Counted from the stretch's first letter, positions 47,660-62,167 are shown. The stretch: 64,000 nt of DNA from Sepiola atlantica (GCA_963556195.1 OY744532.1:82457234-82521233); one strand, 5' to 3'. The notes: generated from the sequence alone by a model not told the origin. Made by a program: numbers and translations.

Positions 47660-48914
47660 TTCAAAAGATTCTGAGCTTCTTCAAAAGAAGTCGCGACCAG
47701 GGCAGCATCAGAAGGTCCCGAATGATGGCCTCTCGAACCAAGGTTTTGGCTTTAAAACGCTGATGGTTAAAGAGCCCACCTGTGGTTCGGAATTGAAACT
47801 TAACACCTGTGCTTTCATCAGAGAATGCGTGCCGAAGCATCACCGAGAAGAACAATGCAAACAGCACAGGTTCCATCACACAACCCTGCTTCGTACCGTT
47901 GGTTACTTCAAAAGGCTCTGAGGTTTCCTCATTGGAAACGACCTGTGCTTTCATCCCTTCATGAAAGGAGATTATGACATCAAGCATGTTGTCGGGGATT
48001 CCAAGCTTATGAAGAACTTTGCAAAGTGCTACGCGGTTGACCGTATCGAATGGTTTTGTCAAATCAATGAAAAACATGTACAGTTCCCGATTTTTTTCAC
48101 GGACTTTTTCAGCAACCTGCCGAAGGGCAAATACCATATAGATTGTACCTCGACCAGAGCGAAAACCACACTGGGACTCTGGGTAAATCTCATCAATAAG
48201 ATGTCTGATGATCCTGTTCAGAATCAATCTTGCAAGAATTTTACCTGCAACAGAAAGCAGAGATATCCCGCGATGATTATCGCAAGCATTCCTGCTTCCC
48301 TGTCTCTTATAAAGATGCTTGACATTACTATCCCTAAAGTCCTGTGGGACTCCGCCAACTCTCCATATCTCCACAAACAAGATGGTCAGTTTTTCCTCGA
48401 GTGCTCTTCCGCCATGTTTGTACACCTCAATGGGGATGCAATCTCTGCCCGGGACCCCTGACGATAGCTGTTGTTTAACTTGAGATACGTCCTGAACTGT
48501 AGGTGGAAAAGACAGTCCCGGAATTTCGGGATGCTGCGGAAGAGAGGAAATGATATTTTCGTCAGTCACCGATGCGGATTTAAGGACAGTTTTAAAGTAC
48601 AGCTTTCAGCGCTCAAGGATAGCAGATTTGTCAGTTAGCAGTGTTTCTCCGTCCTCAGCAAAACCTGGGGCCGAACCATTCATTTGAGGACCAAACCCCT
48701 CTTTCAGGCCAGAGTAGAATGACTTAGTATCCTTCGTGTCGGCTTCATCCTGAAGTTCCGCAGCCTTGGATGACCACCAAGCCTCTTTCAATGCCCTAAA
48801 TGCCTTCTGAACGTGTGCTTTGTAAGCTCTATATGCCTTCTTTTTCACTGTGGAATATTTGTCCTCGAGCCATGTTTTGTGGCAAATATGCCTTTGGTCG
48901 ATAAGATTCTGCAC
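47660..48914 (-). pseudogene. LINE reverse transcriptase domain with deleted catalytic motif
   Basis: The longest piece is 48569-47661 (302 codons). Upstream, 48914-48606 reads KTWLEDKYSTVKKKAYRAYK and FYSGLKEGFGPQ. Within the RT, AGKILARLILNRI, ESQCGFRSGRGT (about 48180), MFFIDLTKPFDTVNR (about 48050, first catalytic Asp) and TNGTKQGCVMEPVLF (about 47900) are seen. Where the YADD motif should follow LL at about 47706-47713, about ten bases are missing, which removes the two catalytic aspartates and changes the frame. The domain copied element RNA onto nicked DNA; this copy cannot. Confidence 0.85.
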
Positions 48915-49149
48915 TTCAGTGTTGTTTTCATCAACCCAGTCTTGATGTTCCGCAAAGGGAACTCTAAAACCTCAGCAGATGAGTCATAAACAGCATTGCG
49001 CAATAAATCCCAAGAACGTGAAACGTCACTATTTACTTCTACAGAAGCTATAGCGGTCGTAACTTTTTCTTTCAGCTCATTTTGTGTATCTGCCTGTTTT
49101 AGAGGCAGAACATTTAGGCGTTTTGGAACAGAAGACTTTTTCACTCTCC

Positions 49150-49901
49150 TCTTGTCTAAATGGTAGATGGTATTGCCGACTATAAGCGCGTGATCTGATA
49201 AACATCAGCTACTATGGAAAGAGCGTGTTATCTTAAAATCTTTGAGATCGCGCGTTCTGGTAATTAATATAAATATGCCAATCTGTTGATCGGGGGTGCA
49301 TCCATGATGTTTTTCGACAATGATTTTGTTGGAAGTACGTGTTTGTCACACTGAAGTTAAATTCTTTGCACATCGTCAGGAGTTTTTCCAACACCATGGT
49401 GACCCAGAACACCAGCCCATGTTTGGAAGTGGAGCTCCACTCGAGCATTGAAGTCTCCCATCAAAGCAACCTTATCCTTATGCTGAATTTTAGAGATTAA
49501 ACTACGCAAATCATTGTAAAGATCAGCTTTGCATTGATCTGAACTATTCATAGTAGGGGCATAACACCTGATAAGTGTTGCGAATGTGTTGTTTTTTAGT
49601 GGAAGTCCTAGGGTCATAATGCGATCTGAATGACTTACTGGGAGTGTTGGAAGTGATCTAGCAATTTCCGTCTTCACTGCAAACCCTACGCCAGATTGAC
49701 GTGGTTCGTTTTCTGGTTTACCAGCCCAGAAAAAACGTGTATCCACTTTTTACCTCACATAGGCTGACGCGTCTAACTAAGGGCAGCGACATCTACATCA
49801 TGTTTCCTTAATTCCATTGATACGAGGGCCGTTTTCCTTTCTAGTGACGCATCACTATCCTGCAATGTGCGCACATTCCAAGATCCAATGTTTAGCTTCA
49901 T
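49150..49901 (-). pseudogene. LINE APE-type endonuclease domain
   Basis: The start ATG lies at 49901-49899, beginning MKLNIGSWNVRTLQ. The Asn of NVRTL is a conserved metal-site residue. ALS is followed by a stop where family members have the catalytic Glu of ETR. After a frameshift come DTRFFWAGKPENE (near 49745), RQSGVGFAVKT (about 49690), YAPTMNSS (about 49555) and the GDFNAR motif (about 49455). Another frameshift leads to NKTSWMHPRS-like sequence (about 49290). This domain nicks target DNA to prime reverse transcription. Its stop and frameshifts make it dead. Confidence 0.82.
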
Positions 49902-50935
49902 AAATTTCTTTGTTTTCTGACTGCTGTATTGGATAACTAGACAGCTGCAGTAGGCTGACAAGTCAAAGAAGGGTATGCAATGTTTAGGGCTCCTTTTATA
50001 CCCCCCTCCCTGAAATAGGGAAAGCAGTGTTGATCCTAGATAGGCCTGCTTTGTCACTGGTAGAGGACACGAACGGTACAATTGCCCAAAAATGTGTGCC
50101 AAACGGCCATCACCCACCAGCCGCCACTGTGTAGAGCGCCAGCTAGAGACTTCCAGCAATATCCTTTGCCTGTCCCCGTCGCCTTTACTCTCTCGCCAGT
50201 GGACCCAGAAATACTCATGTCGATTTTAGAAAAGCTGCTAGATAACCCACACGAATGATTTAATTTGAATGGTGAAAGCTTGTGTAGGACCATCCACACT
50301 TCTTGGAATTGTTGATTACACAAAATCGGTGCAATTGAGTGCCACAGAAAAAGTCAGCAACAACCCTCAGGTCATACATCAGAGTTTTCCATCTCCTAGA
50401 CACCTGCCTTAACAAAGGTTTAGGGAGCATCTCTCCTAGTTGGTTAAACGCGACCCCAGATACCAAACTAGAAATTTCCCTGGTTAGGCGCACTATACAT
50501 ATACACATATACACACATATATATATATATACAGACAGACAGACAGACAGACAGACAGAGACAGGTTGAGACGGACAACTACCCAGTGGCAGGGGGTTAG
50601 ATTGGTGAGTGCCGGGATGTATCTGCATGCCAGCAGGCCCTGCACACTGCACCTCTGGGGTTCTAACCTACTCCGAGACCTCTAGTCTATTAGCCTGGGG
50701 CTGTAAAGTACCCAGTTACCATAGTGTACCCCGAGGAGGTCAGACTAGAGTCTTGTCTGGGGATAGGCTATATACCAGCAGGGGAAACTTACTAACTCGG
50801 CTCCCTTTTCGCACAACTAGTGGGCTATCTGGCGGCTAAGCGAATAGCAAGAGTAGAAAGCCCATGAAACTACAAGTACGCTCCGCTGTAGCACTAGACG
50901 CATCACACAGACTTGTGGATAACTACTCCACCACA

Positions 50936-50938
50936 CTA

Positions 50939-50996
<58 letters not shown>

Positions 50997-51090
50997 AATT
51001 ATTTTAGTTAACTACAAAAAGCTATCATTAACTTTCAACGGCTAAGTATTTCATGGTATTTATTTGATAAAGCTATCTCTCTCTCTCTCT

Positions 51091-51146
<56 letters not shown>
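50936..51146. repeat. (TA)n tracts with (CT)n
   Basis: TA at 50941-50993, a CTCTCTCT block near 51077, then TA at 51092-51146. Confidence 0.96.
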
Positions 51147-51940
51147 TGTGAATTTAAGCTGCATTTCCTCATTTATGCTAACATTGCTAAAAATAACAGA
51201 ATTCGCCTGATTAATTACACCTATTTTATATGTTCATTTGTCATGGTCTCTTTTGTATAAAAATAAAGAACTATAAATGTTCAATATGTTCGCCTGTTTC
51301 ACGAACGTTTTCGATTCTTTGTCGAATCATTCTCAAGTGTTAAAAGCAAATTTACAACCATTCATGACGACTTCCGTGAACAATACGGAACCGTTTTTAC
51401 AATTATTTGCTTTCTCTAGTTTTTTTGTTCATTTTCTGTTATTTTTAACAATGTGTTCACATATATATATATATATATATATATTAGGAGAGAGGTACAG
51501 AGAGAGAGAGAGAGAGATTTACGTGTGTATGTGTATGTGTTGTAATCTTTTATTTTAATGTTTTTAATTACATTAAAATCATTGTCCACAACGAGGATAT
51601 ACACGCTGGTATTAAAGTCGTTCATATATATCATGAAACGGTTACTTTTCTAGTTATGCTGTATTAAACGCGTCTCTTACCAGACTAGAATTTCGCAAGT
51701 ATAATATTTTTCATAAAACCGAAAATACAATAACGATTTCTGAGAAAAATATCTTCAAATCAAAACAAAATTGAAATTATAAGCGTAGATTCAATGTGGA
51801 ATACCTCGGTGAAATATAAATTGTAATGTAGATAAAAGTGCATATTACATAGAGACGTTTGCAAATCACCGGCCTAGATGTACTTATGAAATATTAATTT
51901 AAAATAGTTCAACCCCTTCAAATACGCACACACACACACA
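51147..51940. other. AT-rich DNA with a stem-loop plus GAAAA motif
   Basis: On the minus strand at about 51345-51290 a GATTC-loop-GAATC stem is followed by GAAAACGTT, reminiscent of Penelope-type terminal motifs. A short TA and GA tract lies at 51462-51517. No gene was recognised. Confidence 0.4.
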
Positions 51941-51941
51941 C

Positions 51942-51943
<2 letters not shown>

Positions 51944-51999
<56 letters not shown>
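51944..51999. repeat. (TA)n preceded by (CA)n
   Basis: CA tract at 51927-51943, then TA. Confidence 0.96.
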
Positions 52000-52002
<3 letters not shown>

Positions 52003-52924
52003 CTGATTAAACAGTCCATTGCATGAAATTACTTGAACATAAGCTCATATTCAAACCTGTCGGTGAATTACGTCCTATACATTCTAAAACGACTCATCCC
52101 ACACCCATCTTACACTGACATGATGTTTTTATATTTTTATTTTACTACAGAGCTGCAATTTATTAAGGCTTAAGGCTGCCCGAGCATATGTGTTAATGAG
52201 ATAGATAAATTCGCAGTAAAATGAGTAAGAATTGAAAGGATTGCACATAATCAATGGAATGAACATAATATGTTTACTTGTAAGCACTTAATGACAAGGC
52301 TATGTTGAACCTTGACTAAAAGCTAACACCATTGTATACATCAAGAAAACTGACCGGTGGTAATGTCTTACATTGATGGGATGCTTTTTGACATACTCTC
52401 TGTTCATGGAAATCCCGTTTCAAGTAAGCCACACGCAGGCACCCAAGATAGTTTCATTCCGGTTGTGGTAAGAGACGGGTTTCTCAGTATGTATGTATAA
52501 CAAAGAAGAACAATAGTGAAGTGTCGGTTTGGTCACTAATTCGCACAGGGCACCCCTATGCATAAGGATACTCTCTCCCCCACTTAAAAAGAGTGATCAC
52601 CCGACTTTTTAGACGTAATTTTGGTGACTGAGCTGTTCCTGGCCTGGTGCAATTGAACGATCAACTTGGGCCCTTAATTCCGCTAGACGGGAGGTCGGAG
52701 AGTCCCAATCCCATCAATTGGCTTGTCAGCTGAAGCTATATATCTATAAGTTGATCCTCAACCGTAGTATTCAATTTGATTTATCTAAAAATGAAAATCT
52801 TATTTCTCCTATTCATTTGTTTCTTCCGATACTAGAAGGCGGTGACTGACGGTTAATCATCTTGAGAACAAACAGGATTACCACTGCTAAGACATAATAC
52901 TTTCATACGGGTAGTGTTGTCTAA
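52000..52924. other. AT-rich DNA, nothing recognised
   Basis: A GC-richer patch (52360-52740) has no recognisable domain or tRNA fold. Confidence 0.45.
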
Positions 52925-53580
52925 GAGTAATATTTCCATCGTCCCTGTTGACTTATTTTCTAAAAGTAATGATTTCTAAGGGGTAAGTTTTTCAAGGAGT
53001 AATGCCCACATTCTCACTTCAAAGTTTACTTCTGAGAGTAATATTTTCTGAGAGTAATGTTTTCAAAAAGTGATGTTTTCTATAGGTAATGTTTTCAGAG
53101 AGTTATATTTTTGGGGGGTAATTTTTTCTTTCGAGTCATGTTTTATAGAAGTTACGTCAACTTGGGAGTAATGTAGTTACCATTTCTGTAAATTGTCTTT
53201 CTAAGAGTAATGATTTCTAGGAGTAATGTTTTCTAGGAGTACTGATTCTACTAGCAATGTGGCATTTTTTACTAAGTGTAAAGTTTTCTTAAAGTAATGT
53301 GCTCACTGTCACTGAAAAATTCCCTTCTAATAGTATTTGTTTATGCAATGTTTTCTTATGAGTAATGTTATCACTCTAACTGTGACATTTTCCTCCAAGA
53401 GTAATGTTTTCTGAGAATAATGTTTTCCTAGAGTAATATTTTCTGGGACAAATGTTGTCTATGAGTAGTGCTTTCTAGGAGTAAGTTTTTCTGCGCGTAT
53501 CTCCACCTGTAAGATTTGCTTCTATGAGTAATGTTTTTAAGAGTAATGTTTTCTCAAAGTAATGTTTTATGAGAGCATTG
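52925..53580 (+). repeat. Degenerate minisatellite of GAGTAATGTTTTCTA-like units
   Basis: About 30 irregularly spaced copies of a 15-20 bp motif (AAGAGTAATGTTTTCT and variants). Longer periods exist, with segments such as TAATG-TCACT-TTTTCTAAGAG recurring several times. Confidence 0.88.
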
Positions 53581-54093
53581 CTTTTTAGAAATATAAAATA
53601 ATTATTTAGATATGCTGTAAAACGAATCAAACCTAAACAGACCAACCTAGTAGAGAAATGTCAATGTGTATAATACTAGAGTAAAAGAAAAGACGAGATT
53701 CCTCATCGCTGTGCAACAAAGACCAGACGGGATCATCGCATATTAAGTTGTGAATTCGATTTCGTACTCTGTCATTGAAAAATGTGTTTTGACGGAAATA
53801 TCTGACGTATAAGAATTAATCTGGAGTCCTGAACTTTCTGGAATAGTAAAATTATCAAACAAGTTATGTTTTCCAATTTAGATTTGTAGTTACAGGCCAA
53901 TCTAAGAGCTTATCAGAACAATAGGCTTCCTCACGAAAATAGTCAATTATTCCAGATTGAAAAAAAACAGTTGGTGGTGTACGGAGTGAACCTTTACTTT
54001 TAGACGTATAAAAAGTTAAAAGACGCTGTTTCCACATTGCACCATGCGTTGCAAATATAAAAGATGGATTCACTAATAATCTTAAAAGTAATG

Positions 54094-54096
<3 letters not shown>
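53581..54096. other. AT-rich DNA, nothing recognised
   Basis: No supported gene; a 77-codon minus frame (53864-54097) has no domain. Confidence 0.45.
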
Positions 54097-54150
<54 letters not shown>

Positions 54151-54166
54151 CGTGTGTGTGTGTGTG
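54097..54166. repeat. (TA)n then (TG)n
   Basis: TA at 54097-54146 followed by a GTGTGTGT block. Confidence 0.96.
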
Positions 54167-54750
54167 TTGTTTGCAGCAGAGTAAATTAAGTTTTGCAGAC
54201 TTGATCGGAAAGCTAATCGAAAACAAGGAAAATTTAAAAAATGGTATCAGCACTGAACTTTTCTTAAATCTACTATCTACATGAGCCACTGAAGATTGAA
54301 CGGAAGTAGAGTACATTCTCATTAATATAATGTGCTTATGATTATTAAGATTACACACAACTTAAATCTCATAAGTAAAGAAGTAAAATATTCAACCAAG
54401 CAAACACTATGAAATATACTATCAATCATCATGTTGTAATGGCATTCCTTTACTATGTACTTTTACATAATCTTTTAGATAACAAAGCAATGTTTTCCTT
54501 ACGAGTATGTTAAATGTCAATAGTTTCATCTTTATATTAACAGACACTATCGTTTTTTTCAATGATTATCAAGACCTTCGATGTTCTCTAATATTTTCCA
54601 GATGCATCACTTCCAAATATTTGTAGCCAATGCGTCGCGTATATCATTTATTTGATAGATGGTTTCGGAATATGTAAACACAAACATTAAAGAGGCACAA
54701 CGAAACACCAACACTATTCTCTCTTGTATATGTCTGCAAACACACACACA
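54167..54750. other. AT-rich DNA, nothing recognised
   Basis: No gene was recognised. Confidence 0.45.
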
Positions 54751-54751
54751 C

Positions 54752-54753
<2 letters not shown>

Positions 54754-54809
<56 letters not shown>

Positions 54810-54835
54810 ATATATATATATGTATATATATATAA
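54754..54835. repeat. (TA)n microsatellite
   Basis: TA tract bounding the left arm of the inverted hammerhead repeat. Confidence 0.97.
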
Positions 54836-55143
54836 TCAAATATAAACCAAATGTAAACTTTTAGTAAATAGGCCATATTATGAAAAGGTTAAGCTCAATA
54901 TAAGAGATAGAGCAATTATAAAGATAGAAAAAATAAGAGTGATAAACATGTCTGAATGTCCAAATTTATTTCAAATTTCGATTGTTCAATGCAAGGTGTA
55001 TTCTGTAATACACCAGTGTTTATTTTTCTTTCCTTAAGCCAAGGCTTTTCAAAGATCGAAATCTTATCATCAGAGGAGATATACAGATAGATAAGTTGGC
55101 TGTAGAAAAAGCCAAAGTTCAAATATTTTAAAAATATTAAAAT
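54836..55143 (+). repeat. Inverted pair of hammerhead repeat: left arm (start of copy B)
   Basis: Reverse-complement partner of 55540-55800. The pair is bounded by TA tracts on both outer sides and separated by about 400 bp (55144-55539) that continues copy B collinearly with 41140-41420. Confidence 0.9.
55031..55077 (-). ncRNA. Type I hammerhead ribozyme, copy B
   Basis: Minus strand. Stem I UCCU (55077-55074) pairs with AGGA (55034-55031). The core CUGAUGA is at 55073-55067. Stem II AAGAU-UUCG-AUCUU has a UUCG loop and a U:U pair at its base. GAA is at 55050-55048. Stem III AAGCC/GGCUU encloses a UU, and the cleavage nucleotide is A (55035). All conserved core positions are present; the weak base of stem II is the main doubt about activity. 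Self-cleaving hammerheads are known in Penelope-like elements; membership of this repeat in that class is inferred. Confidence 0.7.
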
Positions 55144-55539
55144 ATTATTAAAAATGGAGTGAAAAAAGTTCGTGTAAAGAGGATATGTGGTTTGTCCATA
55201 TGATAATTGTCCGTTGAAGGAGTGTCCGTTCAGGAGATGTTTGAGAAGACGAAAAAAAAAGAAAATTTTCCGTAGGAGCAGTATGGAGAAAGTGTTCAAA
55301 AAGAAATAAATCCAAAAGTGAAATGTTGAAATCTAAAACGTAGATGGAGCGCATTTAAATGAAATTAAAGTAAGAAATCCGGCCATTTTTTGCAAACTTC
55401 CTGGGCCATGGTGGAGACAACGAAGGGAATAATTGGACAGATATGCTAGCGAGCAAATCCAAGAAAAACTAAGTTAAAAAGCTATGCTAAATTAGGGGGT
55501 GGGTTGTAGAAGGGGGAAGAGTGAAAAATGGGGGAATTT

Positions 55540-57034
<1,495 letters not shown>

Positions 57035-57040
57035 TATATT

Positions 57041-57108
<68 letters not shown>

Positions 57109-57136
57109 AATTTATATATATATATATATATATGTA

Positions 57137-57173
<37 letters not shown>
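57035..57173. repeat. (TA)n / TATG tract
   Basis: TA with a TATGTAAATTTATA interruption that recurs in part. Confidence 0.97.
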
Positions 57174-57176
<3 letters not shown>

Positions 57177-58195
57177 AAGAATTGGTATATTCAGACTACT
57201 GTTGTCATCATGGCTTTCGATACACAGATGACCTAAACTCCTTGTCAGCAAATATAGAAAAGTGTAGTTTTTGCTATGTTTTTGTTTAATCGTGAACTGT
57301 ATAGATGGGCGGAGGGAGTTCACATGGCCCAGTAATATTTGAACGCCCCCCTGGTGAAGAAGCAGCGCATTTTTAGGCGACAATTATTTATCCAGTATAG
57401 AATTCAATACAATATGGAAACCTATAATTACAAATAATAGATGAGTAGTGATCTATAATGAGAAGTAGTTGGATGAAAAACAAGAACAGGTTTAAGTAAA
57501 ATTCAGTTCTAAGTGACAGCCATCTGAAGGTTGATGGTTCAATCCTCAGTTCGCGCGATACGAAGAATTGCGAATTACTGAAGACTCCTTCCAAGTTATG
57601 GCAGATGGAACGAGAGCATACTATCTCCGTGTATTTAATAAAGGTCTCCGTTCGAAATTCTATCAAGATTCCCGAGTTCGACAGAAATATTCCCGAGTTC
57701 GATAAGTTACACCTGAAAGAAGTCGGAGGTTACATCGGCCGAAAAGTTGTGATAAATACACCCAAAATTAGAACAGTAGTCCGAATATACTAAATTATAC
57801 AAATTATCAACCCTAATCTAAAAAAATCGATATATTGTTGTACAGGAAACTTCTAAACTAATGAACCGATGATTATGGATTTTGGAATACACATGCTCGC
57901 GTCCTGGAGATTGATATGCTGACATTAAGTTTTCTAAACTCTCTCATTTATCAGCTAACTATGCCCCGTCCTAAACAAAAACGTTTACAACAAGTTAAAT
58001 GGCAAAGTTCTATTCAGTAATATATTTTAAAAGGCATGGTATGCGCGTATCAGCGTCGATAATATTCATGTAATATGTACGTATTCTAGGAAACGAACAC
58101 TTTACCATTAAGAGTGTTCCACCGAAACTGCTATGCATCTCAAAGAAAGAACGAACAATTGTAAACTGATGCTATAATTATAGTTCTGCCCGTCT
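57174..58195. other. AT-rich DNA with an isolated B-box-like motif
   Basis: GGTTCAATCCT at about 57534-57545 fits a pol III B-box, but no A-box at the right distance and no tRNA fold were found; a decayed SINE is possible. The words GATTCCCGAGTTCGA and ATTCCCGAGTTCGA (57670-57700) are a short tandem duplication. Confidence 0.35.
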
Positions 58196-58267
58196 GAGTA
58201 CGAGTATTCTACTTGTTGATATATATATATATATATATATATATCAACAAGTAGAATACTCGTACTC
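58196..58267. repeat. 25-bp perfect inverted repeat with TA loop
   Basis: 58196-58220 and 58243-58267 are reverse complements around a pure TA loop; a second TA tract begins at 58269. Confidence 0.95.

Positions 58268-58268
<1 letters not shown>

Positions 58269-58337
<69 letters not shown>
58269..58337. repeat. (TA)n microsatellite
   Basis: Uninterrupted TA repeat. Confidence 0.97.
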
Positions 58338-58340
<3 letters not shown>

Positions 58341-59184
58341 TTATTTAGTGTTCATCGTAAATCAAGTAAGGAGTTCTCTTTATATGGCCGCGTCAGAACG
58401 ACTACCCCAATCATTTAATTTGCAGCAAGTTGCGTGACTGCAATAGGATCTTTCAGACAAGGAACTTAAAAGAAAAATGAATACGCCAAGAAGCCGACAG
58501 TAGCAACGTCGGAGATAAAGATCATTCCGAACGGAAACTTCCATAGGTGTTTCTAGGTGTGGATAGATCGGCGGGATAAGTGTGTGACAGCACAAAAAGC
58601 CTGCTTTTAAGGGGATTAGGGTCCCAACCCCTGTAATGCATTTGACATAATTTCTGGCCTAAGGTCGGATACGTTTCAGACAGGTATTATATTTCGGATC
58701 AAATACGAAATATTCAAAGAATTCAATCATACTGGAGTATAATAAAGGATTGTGAGGGAATATATTCAGCACACCACCTTTCTGAATATTAACACTTCTC
58801 CGATTTTCAGAAAATGTAAACAAATATCATTTAATAAAAATGAAACAATTTTCTTAAATTTTAAATTTCTTTGAAAAAATATCAGACACACGCGTCTTAG
58901 CCGAAATCTTAGCACAAAATCCTTTTTTTTAAATTAGTTTTTTTTTCTGGTGTCTATACAATGTTTTCAATTGCTAAAACAACTACGGAATATTTATACA
59001 ATAGAATCCAGTATAGTTTGTGTGTTATTGAAGATATTAACAAATAATAACCGCTATTTTAAAATAGGGGTTATAAGAATATTTAAGCCTTACATAAAAT
59101 TTGAAACATGGAAATTTTACTACAATTCAGCAGGATTCCCTTAAATGTTAGATATTATATAACATATCAACTTCAAAATTAGAA

Positions 59185-59216
<32 letters not shown>

Positions 59217-60266
59217 GTATGTGTTTGTGTGCGTGTGCGTGTATCTATGTGTGTGTGTGTATGAGTGTCTTATTTTGTGGCTTGATCAATCACTGTAACC
59301 TTAGTTCCTCTCAAGCGCGGTTGGAAGTATACACTAGAGAAAGTAAAATAAGAAAAAGAAATTAAAAGAAATACCCCAATTTATTCTTCTATATTTTACT
59401 CTTTTCTTGCAACAGAAGCGTTGCCAAGGGAATTTCCTAACAACGTATATAAATCATAACTATCTTTTAAAAAGCCATCGATTGGACGTCATCTCTTTTT
59501 CCTGAATCATCATACATTCAAGAACGTTCTGACTACTTTCAACGTATAGAATAGGGGAAGTTTATAAAGAATATTTAAAAGGTCAAATATAGTAGCTCAT
59601 ATATGCGTCGTCTGCTGAATAGTCTACGCTATATGTTACCTACATTTAAATATAGTAATATAAAATTATTAGAAACCAGAAAGAATGATTTAATTATGAA
59701 TTTATTAAATTGATTTCGATATCCTTTTAACATTTTGAATTATTGCATTCTGGAGAAATATGTGTTAAAATACATTTATATATAACAACCATTTAATTAA
59801 GACTTGCGAAGACAAGGATGGTTTCCGCATATAAATTGTACGAGTAATTATCACCCACTTAATTACTAGTACGAGTTACTTCAACAAATAAAAGCGTAAG
59901 ACATTTCTGTAATGCTTTTATCTATTAATTTAATATTCACCTCATTTCAGTTTTGTTTGACGATTGTATATTATTTTAGGTTTCATAATATGAGCGTAAC
60001 GCCATTTAAAAAATCAATTATCACAGATCTTCACAAATGTTAGTCCATGTTTATCAGACGACAATAAATCAAAATTTGCAGAAATTATATCACACTGAAT
60101 ACTCCTTCAGCTTAAACTTTAAGGTAAACGCTTTCCCATATATAAATCATGTAATGGATTTTTATCAACATTTCAATGAAGATTAAACAATCAAACGTAA
60201 CTATATCTAATGTGTGTAAGCGGACACCACTCTGTCTGGAAGGCGTTGTATTACAGTAATTTTCAC
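58338..60266. other. AT-rich DNA, nothing recognised
   Basis: A 71-codon minus frame (58380-58595) in a GC-richer patch has no domain. A small TA tract lies at 59186-59212 and a TG tract near 59220-59265. Confidence 0.45.
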
Positions 60267-60276
60267 GTATATATAT

Positions 60277-60341
<65 letters not shown>
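60267..60341. repeat. (TA)n then (TG)n
   Basis: TA repeat with one AAATA interruption, followed by GTGTGTGTGT. Confidence 0.97.
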
Positions 60342-60352
<11 letters not shown>

Positions 60353-60384
60353 ATGTGTTTGTAATATTTAATTTATATGCAATA

Positions 60385-60465
60385 TTGTAAGGAAATACAA
60401 TATCATTTTCGTTATTTATTTCAGAAGCATTAAATATGTGATTAAAGATTAGTACGACTATAACA

Positions 60466-60545
<80 letters not shown>

Positions 60546-60624
60546 ATAGTAGTACTAATCTTTAATCCCATATTGAACACTGCTGAAAAAAATAATCAGC
60601 ATTATATTGTATTTCCTTACAAAT
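60385..60624. repeat. ~86-bp inverted repeat around a (TA)n loop
   Basis: 60385-60470 and 60538-60624 are diverged reverse complements (TGTATTTCCTTAC and CTAATCTTTAAT segments) on either side of the TA tract 60472-60540. Confidence 0.88.
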
Positions 60625-60650
60625 TCACGCGCGGGCAGCCCCTGGTGGGG

Positions 60651-60795
<145 letters not shown>

Positions 60796-60910
60796 TCAAG
60801 TAAGCACATATACCCTTTCATGTTCCATTCCTACAAAAGAATCATCGCACATTTCATTGTTAGCCTGTGATGTCCTGCGGGAGTGCAGAAATGAACATTT
60901 CTGTGCAAGT

Positions 60911-60912
<2 letters not shown>

Positions 60913-60977
<65 letters not shown>
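60913..60977. repeat. (TA)n microsatellite
   Basis: Uninterrupted TA repeat. Confidence 0.97.
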
Positions 60978-60981
<4 letters not shown>

Positions 60982-62167
60982 TGTTTCTGTCAGATTTTAC
61001 TATATATTCTAATGTAAAAGTAGCAAAAAACAATAAAGAGGATTTACCTTCTCTTTTGAACTGTCATTTCTTTAGTTCAATTTAAAGTAATGCTGTTATA
61101 AGCAGTGCAAAATATGTGTTTGCAGGTTTTCTTTTACTAAAGTTGCTATCATAGTCTATTCTAGTATGTCTCCTTATGCTATGCTGAGTCGATTTTAATA
61201 CATAAATTAAATTGAATTAAAAAAATCGGGTTTCCATCAAATTCCACTTTTAAACTTTCTGGTCCTCATATTTCAAAAGGGTCACACTGTTTTACATGTT
61301 TATTTATTCACATCTCGTCGGATGCAATCTATAAATGTCACTATATATTATGTATTTCATATTATCAAAAATATAAATACATATACATCTATATATCTTA
61401 CCGAGAACATAATAAAGAACACTCAATTTTAGACCCAAAATCTTTTCTGAAAAAACAACTTCTCCCCAATCTAAACAACACTAGATAAAAAATGTTATTT
61501 ACAAAAGGCTCTTAGGAAGAATGTAACCAACATACTAATAATACAGTTGGTTAATACATTAGTTTTACCACCACTAACTTATCCCTTTTTTCTAACCGTG
61601 TATTTTGTAAACTCTTGCTCAATTTACCAATATCTACAAACACATAACTCCCCCCCCCCTTTTATTAAAAAAAAATTCTAGTAGATACACTTATAGTAAT
61701 ACATTTTTAAACCAATTAAAAATAATTACAAATACTCGAAGTCATCTACATGAAAACACTACAAGAATAACAACAGTTGATAACATCACGTATGACACGA
61801 GTGGTAACATTAAAAAAGTGCTTAACGTAATTTGACTTTGTTCTGTTATGCCACTCTTTCGTCGCTAAATTCTTATTGTAAACGTCTTTCCTAGAACAGT
61901 GTAAAAAACGTTCTTTGTGCGTTTCTCCGCCGTCTTTTAACACATTATTTTCTTTCATCACCTGTTTTTGTTTATTTGCTTTTGATACATGATGATTATT
62001 CGACGACGAATAGAAAACGTTCCTAGCACCTATGAGACATTTATTTATTTCCTTGACTTAAACACAAAAATAAAACATCAGAATTTTTTTTTAGATATAT
62101 GAAAAGGCTATAACAATACAGACATAATCTGTTATTTTTAACATGTTCGCATTAATCTCTCTCTCTC

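Larger units (their letters stand above)
46686..50935 (-). mobile_element. LINE (non-LTR retrotransposon), near full length, inactive
   Basis: Minus strand. A GC-richer 5' region (about 50930-49905) is followed by an ORF2 with APE-type endonuclease, reverse transcriptase, C-terminal region and C2H2 finger, then a 3' end at about 46683 that runs into (TA)n. Homology extends through all domains but stops and frameshifts divide it into many pieces. The sequence resembles the widespread LINEs often mis-annotated as craniofacial development protein 2-like; the clade (RTE-like or jockey-like) was not resolved. A (CAGA)n block and a TA tract lie in the 5' region (50500-50560). The 5' boundary is inferred from the TA tract at 50941. 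Confidence 0.85.

Noticed and set aside
47961..48461. 166-codon plus-strand frame within the LINE
   Set aside because: It is antisense to the reverse transcriptase, whose motifs are clear on the minus strand.
57530..57560. tRNA gene suggested by GGTTCAATCCT
   Set aside because: No acceptor stem, anticodon arm or properly spaced A-box could be drawn.
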